Assembly (NCBI RefSeq): GCF_010731655.1
Contig: NZ_AP022619.1
Coordinates: 806,001 to 870,000 of the forward strand
Length of the DNA stretch: 64,000 nucleotides
Direction: 5' to 3'
Source: Mycobacterium paraseoulense
GTDB lineage: Bacteria; Actinomycetota; Actinomycetes; Mycobacteriales; Mycobacteriaceae
Positions 43,987-54,087 of this stretch are shown here, piece by piece; position 1 is the first letter of the stretch, and every line of letters begins with the position of its first letter. The notes under the pieces were generated by a model, which did not search any database, was not told where the DNA came from, and saw only the letters and a program-made list of their open reading frames with translations. A program made the translations under genes and the position numbers.

Positions 43987-45371
43987 CTGGCGCGCTTGGC
44001 GGCCGCGGGGCGTTTGGTCTCCGCGGCGAGCACCGCCAGTTGTTCGAGGCGGGTGCGGGCGAACGCCTGCTGCTCGGTGATGGTCAGCTGGCCGCGCCGC
44101 GTGCTCAGGAAGGTGACCGTCCACGACAGCAGCGTGCTGACCTTGGTCTTGAACCCGACGAGGTAGACCAGGTGCAACACCAACCACATCAGCCAGGCGA
44201 TGAAGCCGCTGAACTCCAGCGGGCCGACCTTGGCGACCGCGGAGAACCGCGAAACCGTGGCCATGGACCCCTTGTCGAAGTACTGGAACGGCTCGCGTTC
44301 CGCCGGATCGGCGCCGCCGAGTTCGGCTCTGATCGTGTTGGCGACGTACTTGGCGCCCTGGATCGCGCCCTGCGCGACGCCCGGAACGCCTTCCACGGCC
44401 GCCATGTCGCCGACCACGAACACGTTCGGGTGCCCCGGGACCGACAGATCCGGCAGCACCTTGACCCGCCCGGCCCGGTCGAGTTCCACCGAGGACTGCT
44501 CGGCCAGGTCCCGGCCCAGCCCACTGGCCTGCACGCCCGCGGACCATACCTTGCAGGCGGACTCGATGCGCCGGATGGTGCCGTCGGAGTCCTTGACCGT
44601 GATGCCGTTGCGGTCGACGTCGGTGACCATCGCCCCCAGCTGGATCTCCACGCCCATCTTCTCCAGCCGGGCCCGCGCCCGCATACCCAGCTTGTCGCCG
44701 AAGGGCGGCAGCACGGCGGGCGCGGCGTCGAGCAGGATCACCCGCGCCTTGGTGGAGTCGATGCCACGGAACGAGCCCTTCAGCGTGTGGGCCGCCAATT
44801 CGGCGATCTGCCCGGCCATTTCGACGCCGGTCGGGCCGGCACCGATAACGGTGAACGTGAGCAGCTTGGCCCGCCGTTCCGGATCGCGTGATCGTTCGGC
44901 TTGTTCGAAGGCACTCAGGATCCGCCCGCGCACCTCGAGTGCGTCGTCGATCGATTTCATGCCGGGCGCGAACTCGGCGAAGTGGTCGTTGCCGAAGTAG
45001 GACTGCCCCGCGCCCGCGGCGATAATCAGGCTGTCGTAAGGGGTTTCGTACGTGTGGCCGAGCAAATCGGACACGACGAGCTTCCTGGCCAGATCGACGT
45101 GCGTGACGTCACCGAGCAGCACCTGCACGTTGTGCTGCCTGCGCAGGATGACGCGGGTGGGCGGGGCGATGTCGCCCTCGGACACGATGCCCGTGGCCAC
45201 CTGGTACAGCAACGGCTGGAACAGGTGGTGGGTGGTGCGGGCGATCAGTTTGATGTCGACGTCGGCGTGCTTGAGTTTCTTTGCCGCGTTGAGTCCACCG
45301 AACCCCGAACCGATGATGACGACCTGGTGGCGACGTTCGGTTCCAGCTGTGGTTTCCGGTGGGGGGCTCAT
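43983..45371 (-). CDS. ndh: Type II NADH dehydrogenase
   Basis: A 462-residue single-subunit NADH:menaquinone oxidoreductase (Ndh-2) that feeds electrons to menaquinone without pumping protons. The FAD motif is VVIIGSGFGGLNAAKKL, the NADH motif is FTVIGAGPTGVEMAGQ, and a third signature VFVVGDMAA follows. A C-terminal hydrophobic segment (IAWLMWLVLHLVYLVGF) anchors it in the membrane. It corresponds to Rv1854c. Its stop overlaps that of ureD on the other strand. Confidence 0.96.
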   Translation of the reverse strand: MSPPPETTAGTERRHQVVIIGSGFGGLNAAKKLKHADVDIKLIARTTHHLFQPLLYQVATGIVSEGDIAPPTRVILRRQHNVQVLLGDVTHVDLARKLVVSDLLGHTYETPYDSLIIAAGAGQSYFGNDHFAEFAPGMKSIDDALEVRGRILSAFEQAERSRDPERRAKLLTFTVIGAGPTGVEMAGQIAELAAHTLKGSFRGIDSTKARVILLDAAPAVLPPFGDKLGMRARARLEKMGVEIQLGAMVTDVDRNGITVKDSDGTIRRIESACKVWSAGVQASGLGRDLAEQSSVELDRAGRVKVLPDLSVPGHPNVFVVGDMAAVEGVPGVAQGAIQGAKYVANTIRAELGGADPAEREPFQYFDKGSMATVSRFSAVAKVGPLEFSGFIAWLMWLVLHLVYLVGFKTKVSTLLSWTVTFLSTRRGQLTITEQQAFARTRLEQLAVLAAETKRPAAAKRAS

Positions 45372-45571
45372 GTTTCCGCTGCTCCTGACGGGGGCTTTTG
45401 GACACGCGACTGCAGTTAGCCACAACGCTAGTCAGGCGGGTACCCGGAAACCTAATTGATAAGTATGTGTTGTTTGCAACACTAACGGTGTGCGGCGCCG
45501 TAATGCCTGGTGGGCATCGGGCGGTGTGGCGTAACTATCAGGGGTTCAGCCGGCCCGGCGCGCCGCCGTTG

Positions 45572-45952
45572 TCACTGGCTGGAACCCTCGCCCGCGCAGT
45601 GGTCGTGGCCCGCCTGGATCGTTCCGCCGGGGGCACGCTCGAGCGCCTGGGCTTCGGCTTCTTCGCGGGTCGGACCCCAGCCGCCGAAGTATCGGGACTT
45701 GGCCGCGTTCAACACGAGCGCCACGCACCCGCCCTGCCCGCTGGCCAGCAACCGGCAGTCGCTGATGCTCTTGCGGCACGTCTCCATCACCGCCTTCTCG
45801 GCCGCGCCCTGGCTGGCCGCTCCATCGGCGATGTTGATGCGGCCGGTGGAGTCCGAGATTGCCATGGCGATCCAGTTGTTGTCGGCGTGCGCGATCGGGG
45901 GGGCGGCGAATGCCACACCCGCGGCGATCGCCGCCAGGACTCGTCTCTTCAT
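45572..45952 (-). CDS. Secreted DUF4189 protein
   Basis: A 126-residue protein with a clear Sec signal peptide (MKRRVLAAIAAGVAFAAPPIAHA, cleavage after AHA) and a mature DUF4189 domain with four or more Cys that could form disulfides (CRKSISDC, GGCVALV). The function of the family is unknown. It is not part of the H37Rv gene order between ndh and the next enzyme, as I recall it. The 200 bases between it and ndh contain nothing that I can identify. Confidence 0.85.
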   Translation of the reverse strand: MKRRVLAAIAAGVAFAAPPIAHADNNWIAMAISDSTGRINIADGAASQGAAEKAVMETCRKSISDCRLLASGQGGCVALVLNAAKSRYFGGWGPTREEAEAQALERAPGGTIQAGHDHCAGEGSSQ

Positions 45953-46057
45953 GTCCTCCCCGGTCTTCTTCTGCGCTGCGCCGGTGTGGCGCGGGTAAAC
46001 GCTGCTACACAGAAGTATTACCGCGCCGGGGCCAATCCGCGACCCCGCGGGGGGCGG

Positions 46058-46975
46058 CTACAGGCCGACGACCGGGCGCAGCGCGTCGCCGACGGCGCTG
46101 ATCACGCCGGGGGTGTAGAAGGGCAGGTTGATGATCACGCCGTCGATTCCGGCGTCCACCACTTTGGTCTTGATCTGGTCGGCGACCGAGTCGGGGCTGC
46201 CGACCACCATGCGCTGCGTCATTTCGGCCGGGATCTGATCGGGTTTCGCGTTCTCGTCGATCAGCACGGTGGTCAACGTGCTGGTCTCCAGCGTCGCCGG
46301 ATCGCGGCCGACGTCCTCGCAGCGCCGCCGCACAACCTCCAATTTGCCTGGCAGCTCGTCGAATCCGGCGATCACGTTGAGGTGATCGAAGTGGCGCGCG
46401 GCGAGCGGGATCGTCTTCTTCTCGCCGCTGCCGCCGATCATCAGCGGAATGTGGTCGCGGAAGCGGGGATTCGCCATCGCCTCGCGGACCCGGTACCACT
46501 TGCCCGAGAAGGTCGGCCGCTCGCCCGCGATCATCGGCAGGATGATCTGCAGCGCCTCCTCGAGCCGGTTGAACCTGTCGGTGAAGGTGCCGAATTCGAA
46601 ACCCAGCTGGTCGTGCTCGAGTTCGAACCACCCGGCACCGATGCCCAGGATCGCGCGGCCCTGGCTCACCACGTCGAGGGTGGTGATGATCTTCGCCAGC
46701 AACGAGGGGTTGCGGTAGGTGTTGCCGGTTACCAAGGTGCCCAACTGAACTCGTTCGGTGGCGGTGGCCAGCGCGCCCAGGGCGGTATAGGCCTCCAGCA
46801 TCGGCTGGTCCGGATCGCCCAGCATGGGCAGTTGGTAGAAATGGTCCATCACGAAGACCGAGTCGAAACCGGCTGACTCGGCCTCGCGGGCCTGGGCCAG
46901 AACGGTGGGGAAGAGCTCCGCCACCCCGGTGCCGTAGGAGAAGTTGGGAATCTGCAGTCCGAGTCGGATAGCCAC
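46058..46975 (-). CDS. LLM-class F420-dependent oxidoreductase
   Basis: A 305-residue luciferase-like (beta/alpha)8 barrel enzyme. Typical segments are the opening IRLGLQIPNF, VFVMDHF, LGTLVTGNTYRNPSLLAK and GIGAGWFELEH. Mycobacterial members mostly use the deazaflavin F420 as hydride carrier. The substrate is not known. It corresponds to Rv1855c and starts with GTG at 46973-46975. It is followed on the same strand by the DUF4189 gene, 105 bases away. Confidence 0.9.
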   Translation of the reverse strand: MAIRLGLQIPNFSYGTGVAELFPTVLAQAREAESAGFDSVFVMDHFYQLPMLGDPDQPMLEAYTALGALATATERVQLGTLVTGNTYRNPSLLAKIITTLDVVSQGRAILGIGAGWFELEHDQLGFEFGTFTDRFNRLEEALQIILPMIAGERPTFSGKWYRVREAMANPRFRDHIPLMIGGSGEKKTIPLAARHFDHLNVIAGFDELPGKLEVVRRRCEDVGRDPATLETSTLTTVLIDENAKPDQIPAEMTQRMVVGSPDSVADQIKTKVVDAGIDGVIINLPFYTPGVISAVGDALRPVVGL

Positions 46976-47034
46976 GCGACCTACCGTAGTGCGGCTCCGC
47001 GCGAGGCGGCACGGCTGGGCGCCGAATTACGCCC

Positions 47035-47712
47035 TCAGCCGAATTGCGCGAGCGCGCCGTGGCTGACGTGCAGCGTCTGGCCGGTGATGTGGCGGGCCGC
47101 CGGGGTGGTCAGGAACAGCGCCAGACGCGCGACCTCGCCGTCGACCGACGGGGGCGTGCGGGAGAGGCCGTCGTACCCGGGCTGGGCGCTGCGCCCGCTG
47201 GCCACGGCGTTGACCGTGATGCCGCGGGTGCCGAAGACGCCGGCCTGTCCGGCGACCCAATTCGACAGCGTCGCCTTGATCGCGGCGCCGACGCTTCCGG
47301 CCGGCGGGTTCTCGGGCACCACGCTGATGATGGAGCCGCCCGAACGCAGGTGATCACCCACGGTCTGCACCGTCAGCACCGCCGACAGCACCGTGGCGTC
47401 CAACGCATTCCGCCACGCGTCGGCGGTGTCGGCGATGGAGTAGGTGCGTGGGTCGCCGGCTTCGCGGGTGGGCGCCGGCACGTTGACGATGGTGTCCAGA
47501 TGGTGGGGGAACAAGCCACGGGCCTCGGTCAGGCTCGCCGCGTCGGTGGTGTCGCACACGATGGCGTCCACGTCCAGCTCCTTGGCGACGATTTCCAGGT
47601 CGCTGCGCCGCGCACCCACGAGGGTCACCTTGTGACCGTCATCGCGGAAGCCTTCGGCCACTGTGCGCCCCAGTTCGGTGTCTCCGCCGGTGACCAACAC
47701 CTCCACTGCCAT
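47035..47712 (-). CDS. Short-chain dehydrogenase/reductase family protein
   Basis: A 225-residue SDR with a modified nucleotide-binding motif (VLVTGGDTELGRTVAEGF) and a weak active site: the usual YxxxK Tyr is missing around AAIKATLSNWVAGQAG. It may be a non-catalytic or altered SDR. The ATG at 47710-47712 gives MAVEVLVTGG and the same length as Rv1856c. An in-frame extension to 47769 is possible but unlike the family. It is divergent from modA. Confidence 0.87.
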   Translation of the reverse strand: MAVEVLVTGGDTELGRTVAEGFRDDGHKVTLVGARRSDLEIVAKELDVDAIVCDTTDAASLTEARGLFPHHLDTIVNVPAPTREAGDPRTYSIADTADAWRNALDATVLSAVLTVQTVGDHLRSGGSIISVVPENPPAGSVGAAIKATLSNWVAGQAGVFGTRGITVNAVASGRSAQPGYDGLSRTPPSVDGEVARLALFLTTPAARHITGQTLHVSHGALAQFG

Positions 47713-47831
47713 GACCTCCTCGTCTTCGACGTTGAACCCAGACCCGGGCAGTTCCGTGGGGCCACCCACCGGACCGCTGAGGGGGACCTGCCTGGGAGCT
47801 CAGCGCGTTATGGCATCAGTTTTCCTTGATG

Positions 47832-47904
47832 TTACTGGACAGTAGCTAGTCGGCGAAATTCTTGACGGCGTGACGCGCGGATCATTTGGATAACTATTTT
47901 GTCC
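47832..47904. promoter_or_regulatory. Two palindromes in the SDR-modA intergenic region
   Basis: TACTGGACAGTA (47832-47843) is a perfect palindrome apart from its two central bases. GGATAACTATTTTGTCC (47888-47904) has 6-bp arms with one mismatch. Both lie in an AT-rich 256-base region upstream of modA and could bind a molybdate-responsive or other regulator. No ModE-like gene is in the window. Confidence 0.35.
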
Positions 47905-47968
47905 GTCACTTTTTTGCGACGATTCAGCCCGCAAGCGGGCCGTATCGTCGGCGGTCTAGGGTGCATGC

Positions 47969-48742
47969 ATGCGGCAGATCGGGATCCTGGCCGGCGTGGT
48001 TGCGGTGACGCTGGCGGCGGGCCTGGCCGGGTGCGGTTCGAACCCGTCTTCCCCGGGTGCCGCCGGCCCGGGGCGGCTCGTGGTGTTCGCCGCGGCCTCG
48101 CTGAAATCCGCATTCAGTCAGATCGGCGCACAGTTCAAGGCCCAAAACGCTGGCAGCAACGTCGAATTCGACTTCGCGGGTTCCTCGGAACTGGCCACCC
48201 AGTTGACGCAGGGCGCGACGGCCGACGTCTTCGCGTCGGCGGACACCGCGCAGATGGTCACGGTCGCCAAGGGCGGCCTGGTGTCCGGCGACCCGACGAA
48301 CTTCGCGTCCAACACGCTGGTGATCGTCACCGCGCCGGGAAACCCGAAAAGCCTCGGCTCCTTCGGCGACCTCGCCCGGCCCGGGCTGGGGGTGGTGATC
48401 TGCCAGCGGCCGGTGCCGTGCGGAGCGGCGACCCGGCACGTCGAGGACAGCACCGGGGTTCGCCTCAACCCGGTGAGCGAGGAGCCGAGCGTCACGGACG
48501 TCCTCAACAAGGTCACCAGCGGGCAGGCCGATGCCGGGGTGGTGTATGTGACGGACGCGCGCAGCGCGGGCGACAAGGTGACGACCGTGAGCTTCCCGGA
48601 GGCCGCCGGAGCGGTGAACGTCTACCCGATCGCGGTGCTCAAGAACGCGCCCCAACCGACCCTGGCGCAACGGTTCGTGGCCATGGTGACCGGTGACACC
48701 GGTCAGAACATCCTGGCCCGGTCGGGCTTCGCCAAACCCTGA
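47969..48742 (+). CDS. modA: Molybdate ABC transporter, substrate-binding lipoprotein
   Basis: A 257-residue periplasmic-binding protein with a lipoprotein signal peptide (lipobox LAGC at Cys22) and the ModA opening LVVFAAASLKSAFSQIG. It captures molybdate or tungstate outside the membrane for ModBC. The stop is three bases before the modB start, and the three genes form an operon. A GC palindrome (GCCCGC-AA-GCGGGC, 47927-47940) lies just before the start. Confidence 0.95.
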   Translation: MRQIGILAGVVAVTLAAGLAGCGSNPSSPGAAGPGRLVVFAAASLKSAFSQIGAQFKAQNAGSNVEFDFAGSSELATQLTQGATADVFASADTAQMVTVAKGGLVSGDPTNFASNTLVIVTAPGNPKSLGSFGDLARPGLGVVICQRPVPCGAATRHVEDSTGVRLNPVSEEPSVTDVLNKVTSGQADAGVVYVTDARSAGDKVTTVSFPEAAGAVNVYPIAVLKNAPQPTLAQRFVAMVTGDTGQNILARSGFAKP

Positions 48743-48745
48743 ATC

Positions 48746-49552
48746 GTGCACCGGCCTACGGATCTGCCGCGGTGGGTGTACGTCCCCGCCGCCGCGGGGA
48801 CCGTGTTCGTGGTGCTGCCGTTGCTGGCCATCGCGGTCAAGCTCGACTGGCCGAATTTCTGGTCGCTGATCACCAGCTCGTCGTCGCGGACGGCGCTGCT
48901 GCTCAGCCTCAAGACCGCCGCGGCCAGCACCGTGCTCTGCGTGTTGCTGGGCGTGCCGATGGCGCTGGTGCTGGCCCGCAGCACCGCGCGTGTGGTGCGG
49001 CTGCTGCGGCCGCTGATCCTGCTGCCGTTGGTGCTGCCGCCGGTGGTGGGTGGGATCGCGCTGCTCTACGCGTTCGGCCGGCTCGGGTTGCTCGGCCGGT
49101 ACCTCGAGGCCGCCGGCATCAGCATCGCGTTCAGCACCACGGCCGTGGTATTGGCGCAGGCCTTTGTGTCGCTGCCGTTCCTGGTGATTTCCCTGGAGGG
49201 TGCCGCGCGCACCGCCGGCGCCGACTTCGAGATCGTGGCGGCCACCCTGGGGGCGCGGCCGAGCACGGTCTGGTGGCGGGTCACCCTGCCGCTGCTGCTG
49301 CCCGGCGTGATGTCGGGGACGGTGCTGGCGTTCGCCCGCGCGCTGGGGGAATTCGGTGCGACGCTCACCTTCGCCGGGTCCCGGCAAGGGGTCACCCGCA
49401 CGTTGCCGCTGGAGATCTACCTGCAGCGGGTGGACAACGCCGACGCGGCGGTGGCGCTGTCAATCCTGTTGGTGGCGGCGGCGGCGCTGGTGGTGTTGGT
49501 CCTGGGCGCCCGCCGGCTGGCCGGGATCGACGCGGGGCGGCCGGGGCCATGA
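48746..49552 (+). CDS. modB: Molybdate ABC transporter, permease
   Basis: A 268-residue membrane protein with about six helices and the binding-protein-dependent permease loop [20 protein letters not shown], which contacts the ATPase. The segment [14 protein letters not shown] is typical of ModB. It starts with GTG at 48746, and its stop overlaps modC by four bases (ATGA). Confidence 0.95.
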   Translation: MHRPTDLPRWVYVPAAAGTVFVVLPLLAIAVKLDWPNFWSLITSSSSRTALLLSLKTAAASTVLCVLLGVPMALVLARSTARVVRLLRPLILLPLVLPPVVGGIALLYAFGRLGLLGRYLEAAGISIAFSTTAVVLAQAFVSLPFLVISLEGAARTAGADFEIVAATLGARPSTVWWRVTLPLLLPGVMSGTVLAFARALGEFGATLTFAGSRQGVTRTLPLEIYLQRVDNADAAVALSILLVAAAALVVLVLGARRLAGIDAGRPGP

Positions 49553-50652
49553 GCGAATTGCAGCTGCGCGCCGTCGTAACCGACCGGCGCCTCGACGTGG
49601 AGTTCTCGGTCTCGGCGGGCGAAGTGTTGGCGATCCTCGGGCCCAACGGCGCGGGCAAGTCGACCGCGCTGCATGTCATCGCCGGGCTGATCCGCCCGGA
49701 TCGCGGGGTCGTGCGGGTGGGGAATCGGGTGCTCACCGACACCGCGACCGGGGTGAACGTGGCGACCCATGACCGCCGGGTCGGCCTGCTGTTGCAGGAC
49801 CCGCTGTTGTTCCCGCACATGAGCGTCGCCGCCAACGTGGCCTTCGGGCCGCGCAGCCGACGCGGATGGCTGCGGCCGACCCGGGCCGCGGAGACGGCGA
49901 CGGCGTTGCGCTGGCTGCGCGAGGTCGACGCCGAGCGGCTCGCCGACCGCAAGGCGCGCCAGCTCTCCGGCGGTCAAGCCCAGCGGGTGGCGATCGCCCG
50001 GGCGCTGGCCGCCGAGCCCGAGGTGTTGCTGCTCGACGAGCCGCTGACGGGTCTCGACGTCGCCGCGGCCGCCGGGATCCGCGCGGTGTTGCGCGGCGTG
50101 GTCGGCCGCACCGGGTGCGCGATCGTCCTGATCACGCACGACCTGCTCGACGTGTTCGCGCTGGCCGACCGGGTGCTGGTGCTGGAGGCCGGGAAGATCG
50201 CCGAGACCGGCCCGGTCTCCGACGTGCTCACGGCGCCGCGCAGTCACTTCGGCGCGCGCATCGCCGGCATCAACCTGGTCAACGGGACCGTCGCCCGCGA
50301 CGCCTCCCTGCACGCGCGCTCCGGGGCCCGCTGGCACGCCATCGTGCCGGAGGGAGGCGAGGAGCTGGCGGCGGGGCAGAACGCGATCGCCGTCTTTCCG
50401 CCCACGGCGGTGGCGGTATACCGGGAGCAACCGCACGGCAGCCCGCGCAACACCGTCGAGGTGACGGTGGCGGAGCTGGACATTCGCGGGTCGGCGGTGC
50501 TGGTGCGGGGCGAGCAACAACCCGACGGCGCCCCCGGTCTGGCCGCAGAGATCACCGTCGACGCCGCGTCGGAGTTGCGCTTGGCGCCCGGCGAGCGGGT
50601 GTGGTTCTCCGTGAAGGCTCACGAGGTGGCGTTGTATCCGGCGGCGCACTGA
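49549..50652 (+). CDS. modC: Molybdate ABC transporter, ATPase
   Basis: A 367-residue ATPase with Walker [10 protein letters not shown], the signature LSGGQAQR, Walker B VLLLDEP and the switch His in LITHDLLD. Its C-terminal third is a TOBE/MOP-like domain that may sense molybdate. It is coupled to modB by the ATGA overlap and completes the uptake system. apa lies 120 bases downstream; in H37Rv that gene is sometimes named modD for its position only. Confidence 0.95.
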   Translation: MSELQLRAVVTDRRLDVEFSVSAGEVLAILGPNGAGKSTALHVIAGLIRPDRGVVRVGNRVLTDTATGVNVATHDRRVGLLLQDPLLFPHMSVAANVAFGPRSRRGWLRPTRAAETATALRWLREVDAERLADRKARQLSGGQAQRVAIARALAAEPEVLLLDEPLTGLDVAAAAGIRAVLRGVVGRTGCAIVLITHDLLDVFALADRVLVLEAGKIAETGPVSDVLTAPRSHFGARIAGINLVNGTVARDASLHARSGARWHAIVPEGGEELAAGQNAIAVFPPTAVAVYREQPHGSPRNTVEVTVAELDIRGSAVLVRGEQQPDGAPGLAAEITVDAASELRLAPGERVWFSVKAHEVALYPAAH

Positions 50653-50772
50653 GAGGCCCAATCACCTGCCCGGCCGGGCGCCGGGCTGCGGATCGGCAAC
50701 ATCGGCAAAACGACGTGGCAATTGTCCGCAAGGCTCCTTGCGTCACAGCCGTAACACGGTAGGTTCGTCGCC

Positions 50773-51777
50773 ATGGAGCAGGTGGAACCCAACTCGACGC
50801 GTCGCAAAGGCCTGTGGGCGACGCTGGCGATAGCCACGGTGACCAGTGCCAGCGCCGTCACGATTGCATTGCCCGCGACCTCGCACGCCGACCCCGAGGT
50901 TCCGACCCCGGTCCCGCCGACCACTACGGCGGCCCCGCCCCCGGCGGCCGGCCCCGCCGCCCCGGCAACCGCTCCGCCGCCTGGCGCGCCGCCGGCGGCG
51001 ACCGATCCCAACGCCCCACCGCCGCCGCCCGTCGACCCGAACGCACCGCCACCGCCGCCCCCCGTCGACCCGAACGCCGGACGGGTCGGCAACGCCGTGG
51101 GCGGCTTCAGTTACGTCCTGCCCCCCGGCTGGGTGGAGTCGGACGCCTCGCACCTCGACTACGGTTCGGCCCTGCTGAGCAAGACGACCGGGCAGCCGCC
51201 GCTGCCCGACCAGCCGCCGCCCGTCGCCAACGACACCCGCATCGTGATGGGCCGGCTGGACCAGAAGCTCTACGCCAGCGCCGAAGCCAACAACGCCAAG
51301 GCCGCCGTGCGGCTGGGTTCCGACATGGGTGAGTTCTTCCTGCCGTATCCCGGCACGCGGATCAACCAGGAATCGACCCCGCTCACCGGGGCCAATGGCA
51401 TCACGGGCAGCGCCTCGTACTACGAGGTCAAGTTCAGCGACGCGTCCAAGCCCAACGGCCAGATCTGGACGGGCGTGGTCGGGGCGCCCGCGGCGAGCAC
51501 GTCCAACGGCGGGCCGCCGCAACGCTGGTTCGTGGTCTGGCTCGGCACGGCCAACGACCCGGTCGACAAGGGCGCGGCCAAGGCGCTGGCCGAGTCGATC
51601 CAGCCCTGGACGGCCCCGGCCGCGCCGGCCCCCGCTCCAGCGCCGGCGCCCCCCGACGCCCAACCGGCTCCGGGAGCGCCGGCCCCCGCTCCCGCGCCGG
51701 GAGCCCCGGCTCCGGCGCCTGCGGGAGAGGTCAGCCCCACCCCCGTGCCGTCACCGCAGCGGACGCAATCGGCCTGA
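50773..51777 (+). CDS. apa: Secreted Ala/Pro-rich fibronectin-attachment glycoprotein Apa
   Basis: A 334-residue secreted protein with a signal peptide ending near [10 protein letters not shown], a Pro/Ala/Thr-rich N-terminal stretch, a folded core ([28 protein letters not shown]) and a second Pro/Ala-rich tail. The core contains the fibronectin-attachment region known from M. avium FAP. The Thr residues in the Pro-rich parts are O-mannosylated in the H37Rv homologue. The mature protein is on the surface and in culture filtrate. The Pro-rich repeats differ from the M. avium form that I remember. Confidence 0.95.
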   Translation: MEQVEPNSTRRKGLWATLAIATVTSASAVTIALPATSHADPEVPTPVPPTTTAAPPPAAGPAAPATAPPPGAPPAATDPNAPPPPPVDPNAPPPPPPVDPNAGRVGNAVGGFSYVLPPGWVESDASHLDYGSALLSKTTGQPPLPDQPPPVANDTRIVMGRLDQKLYASAEANNAKAAVRLGSDMGEFFLPYPGTRINQESTPLTGANGITGSASYYEVKFSDASKPNGQIWTGVVGAPAASTSNGGPPQRWFVVWLGTANDPVDKGAAKALAESIQPWTAPAAPAPAPAPAPPDAQPAPGAPAPAPAPGAPAPAPAGEVSPTPVPSPQRTQSA

Positions 51778-51797
51778 CGCGCTATCAGCGCGTCAGG
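51773..51797 (+). terminator. Strong hairpin overlapping the apa stop codon
   Basis: CCTGACGCGC and GCGCGTCAGG form a perfect 10-bp stem with the loop TATCA. The apa TGA stop is inside the left arm. No T-run follows. It is the clearest terminator-like hairpin in the window. Confidence 0.65.
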
Positions 51798-51907
51798 ATA
51801 GGCGGCCAACCGTCTCCAAATCGGATCCTTTTTCGTTACGCGAAGCGGGTATACCGAAGTGACGGCCCAGCAACATGCTGGGCTTTGCCAGCGATAAGGA
51901 GATCCGC

Positions 51908-52207
51908 ATGGACGTCATGGCAGCTACCGAATATCTGGCCCGCTCAACAACGTTCACGAGCGTCGGCCTCATTGGATACATCATCATCGGTGGCCTGGCG
52001 GGGGCGCTCGCCAGCAAGATCATCCGGGGCAGCGGCGCCGGCATCCTGATGGACATCGTGATCGGCATCATCGGTGCACTGATCGGCGGCTTCATCCTGA
52101 GCTTCTTCGTCAACACCGCCGGTGGTGGCCTGATCTTCACCTTCCTCACGGCGCTGCTCGGGTCGGTGATCCTGCTCTGGATCGTCGGCATGGTGCGACG
52201 GACCTAG
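51908..52207 (+). CDS. GlsB/YeaQ/YmgE-family membrane protein
   Basis: A 99-residue protein with three hydrophobic helices and the Gly-rich motif [26 protein letters not shown] found in so-called transglycosylase-associated proteins. The family is stress-related, but no enzyme activity is established. The ATG at 51908 has AAGGAG six bases upstream, so a longer frame from 51875 is rejected. It corresponds to Rv1861. Confidence 0.87.
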   Translation: MDVMAATEYLARSTTFTSVGLIGYIIIGGLAGALASKIIRGSGAGILMDIVIGIIGALIGGFILSFFVNTAGGGLIFTFLTALLGSVILLWIVGMVRRT

Positions 52208-52253
52208 TGAGCTAGCACGTTGCGGCCGTGGTGGTTGGCGGCATGATGGACGG

Positions 52254-53282
52254 ATGGTTCCACCGCTGACCACCACGACCATGCGCGCGTGGCGGGTGCG
52301 TCGCCCCGGACCGATGGACACCGACCCGCTCGAGCAGGTCACCGCCGACGTGCCGCGCCCGGGGCCGTCGGAGTTGCTGGTCGCCGTGCGCGCCTGTGGG
52401 GTGTGCCGCACCGACCTCCACGTCACCGAGGGCGACCTTCCCGTGCACCGCGACCATGTCACGCCCGGCCACGAGGTGGTGGGCGAGGTCGTCGAGGTCG
52501 GCCCCGAGGCCGGCAACGACTTCCGGGTCGGGGACCGGGTGGGCATCGCCTGGCTGCGCCACACGTGCGGGGTGTGCAAGTACTGCCGCCGGGGCGACGA
52601 GAACCTCTGCCCGCAGTCCCGCTATACCGGCTGGGACGCCGACGGCGGCTATGCCGAGTTCGCCACGGTCCCCGCCGCTTTCGCGCATTCGCTGCCGACC
52701 GGTTACAGCGACGCCGAGTTGGCGCCGTTGTTGTGCGCCGGCATCATCGGATACCGCTCGCTGCTACGCGCGGATCTGCCGCCGGGCGGACGGCTCGGGC
52801 TCTACGGCTTCGGCGGAAGCGCCCACATCACCGCGCAGGTCGCGCTGGCGCAGGGCGCCGAGGTGCATGTGATGACCCGCGGCGCCGAGGCGCGCGAACT
52901 GGCGATGCAGCTCGGCGCGGCGTCGGCGCAGGGCGCGGCCGACCCGCCACCGGTCCCCCTGGATGCGGCGATCCTGTTCGCGCCGGTCGGCGACCTGGTG
53001 CTGCCCGCGCTGGAGGCGCTGGACCGCGGCGGCACCTTGGCGATCGCCGGCATTCACCTCTCCGACATCCCGCCCCTGAACTACCAGCGTCACCTGTTCG
53101 AGGAACGCCAGGTCCGCTCGGTCACGTCCAACACCCGCGCGGACGCGCGGGCTTTCCTCGACTTCGTGGGCGAGCACCGCATCGAGGTGACCACGCCGGA
53201 ATACCCACTGGGCCAGGCGGATCGCGCGCTCAGCGACCTGAGTGCGGGCCGCATCGCCGGTGCGGCCGTGCTGTTGGTGTGA
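52254..53282 (+). CDS. adhA: Zinc-dependent alcohol dehydrogenase
   Basis: A 342-residue medium-chain dehydrogenase. The catalytic zinc ligands are in [11 protein letters not shown] and GHEVVGEV, and the structural zinc is held by four Cys in [15 protein letters not shown]. The cofactor-binding turn is [11 protein letters not shown]. It oxidises alcohols to aldehydes with NAD(P); the substrate is not defined. It corresponds to Rv1862. The ATG at 52254 is used; an in-frame ATG at 52281 has no better ribosome-binding site. Confidence 0.92.
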   Translation: MVPPLTTTTMRAWRVRRPGPMDTDPLEQVTADVPRPGPSELLVAVRACGVCRTDLHVTEGDLPVHRDHVTPGHEVVGEVVEVGPEAGNDFRVGDRVGIAWLRHTCGVCKYCRRGDENLCPQSRYTGWDADGGYAEFATVPAAFAHSLPTGYSDAELAPLLCAGIIGYRSLLRADLPPGGRLGLYGFGGSAHITAQVALAQGAEVHVMTRGAEARELAMQLGAASAQGAADPPPVPLDAAILFAPVGDLVLPALEALDRGGTLAIAGIHLSDIPPLNYQRHLFEERQVRSVTSNTRADARAFLDFVGEHRIEVTTPEYPLGQADRALSDLSAGRIAGAAVLLV

Positions 53283-53288
53283 CGGCCG

Positions 53289-54050
53289 TCAGGCCGTCAG
53301 GTGCCAGACCAGCGCGGCCGCCAGTGCCCCGAGCCCGTTCAGCGACCAGTGCAGCGCGATCGGTGCGATCAGGCTGCCGCTGCGGCGGCGCAGCCAGCTG
53401 AAGACGAAGCCGGCCGCCCCGGTGGCCAGCACGGCTCCGGTCACGCCGGCCAGCATCCCGACGATGCCGCCGCCGAACAGTCGGGTGAAGCCGACGTTGC
53501 TGCTGGTGAGCCCGAGCGACGTCGCGACATGCCACAGGCCGAACAGCAGTGACCCCGCCAGGGCGACCCCGCGGAATCCCCAGGCCCGATGCAACGCGCC
53601 GTGCAGGACTCCACGGAAGGCCAGCTCCTCCGGGATCACGGTTTGCAGCGGGATGATGACCATCGAGGCGATCAGCGCGCCGGAAACGGTGGCGTAGCGG
53701 TGGTTCAGGAACATCGGCCGCGTCATGGGGAGCAGCACACCGACGGCGATCACCGAAGCGACGACGACGACCGCGGCCAGCGCGTAGCCCAGTCCCGACT
53801 TCCAGTGTGCACGCCCCAGGCCCAGGTCGGCCCAGTCCAGGCCGTTGGCGCGCATCAGGAACACCAGGCCGATCGCGGCGGCGGGAACGACGGCGATGCC
53901 CGCCCACGGCGTGGTGAAGTGCGCGACCAGGTTGGTGAGCACCAGCACGACCACGACGACGGCGATGTCGAGATGAATCCGGAACCTGTGCAGCGCCCAG
54001 AGCTGCGAGAGCACCGGATGGGTGTCGGCTGTCCCGGTGGCGTCAAGCAT
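53289..54050 (-). CDS. CPBP family intramembrane protease
   Basis: A 253-residue membrane protein with about seven helices and the three CPBP (Abi) motifs: EELAFRG, the FGLWH of LLFGLWHVATS, and HWSLN near the C-terminus. Relatives are prenyl-protein-like endopeptidases. The target is unknown. It corresponds to Rv1863c and converges on adhA with six bases between the stop codons. Confidence 0.88.
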   Translation of the reverse strand: MLDATGTADTHPVLSQLWALHRFRIHLDIAVVVVVLVLTNLVAHFTTPWAGIAVVPAAAIGLVFLMRANGLDWADLGLGRAHWKSGLGYALAAVVVVASVIAVGVLLPMTRPMFLNHRYATVSGALIASMVIIPLQTVIPEELAFRGVLHGALHRAWGFRGVALAGSLLFGLWHVATSLGLTSSNVGFTRLFGGGIVGMLAGVTGAVLATGAAGFVFSWLRRRSGSLIAPIALHWSLNGLGALAAALVWHLTA

Positions 54051-54087
54051 CGGGCCAGTCTACCGGCGCGCCCGGCCCCCGACGATT

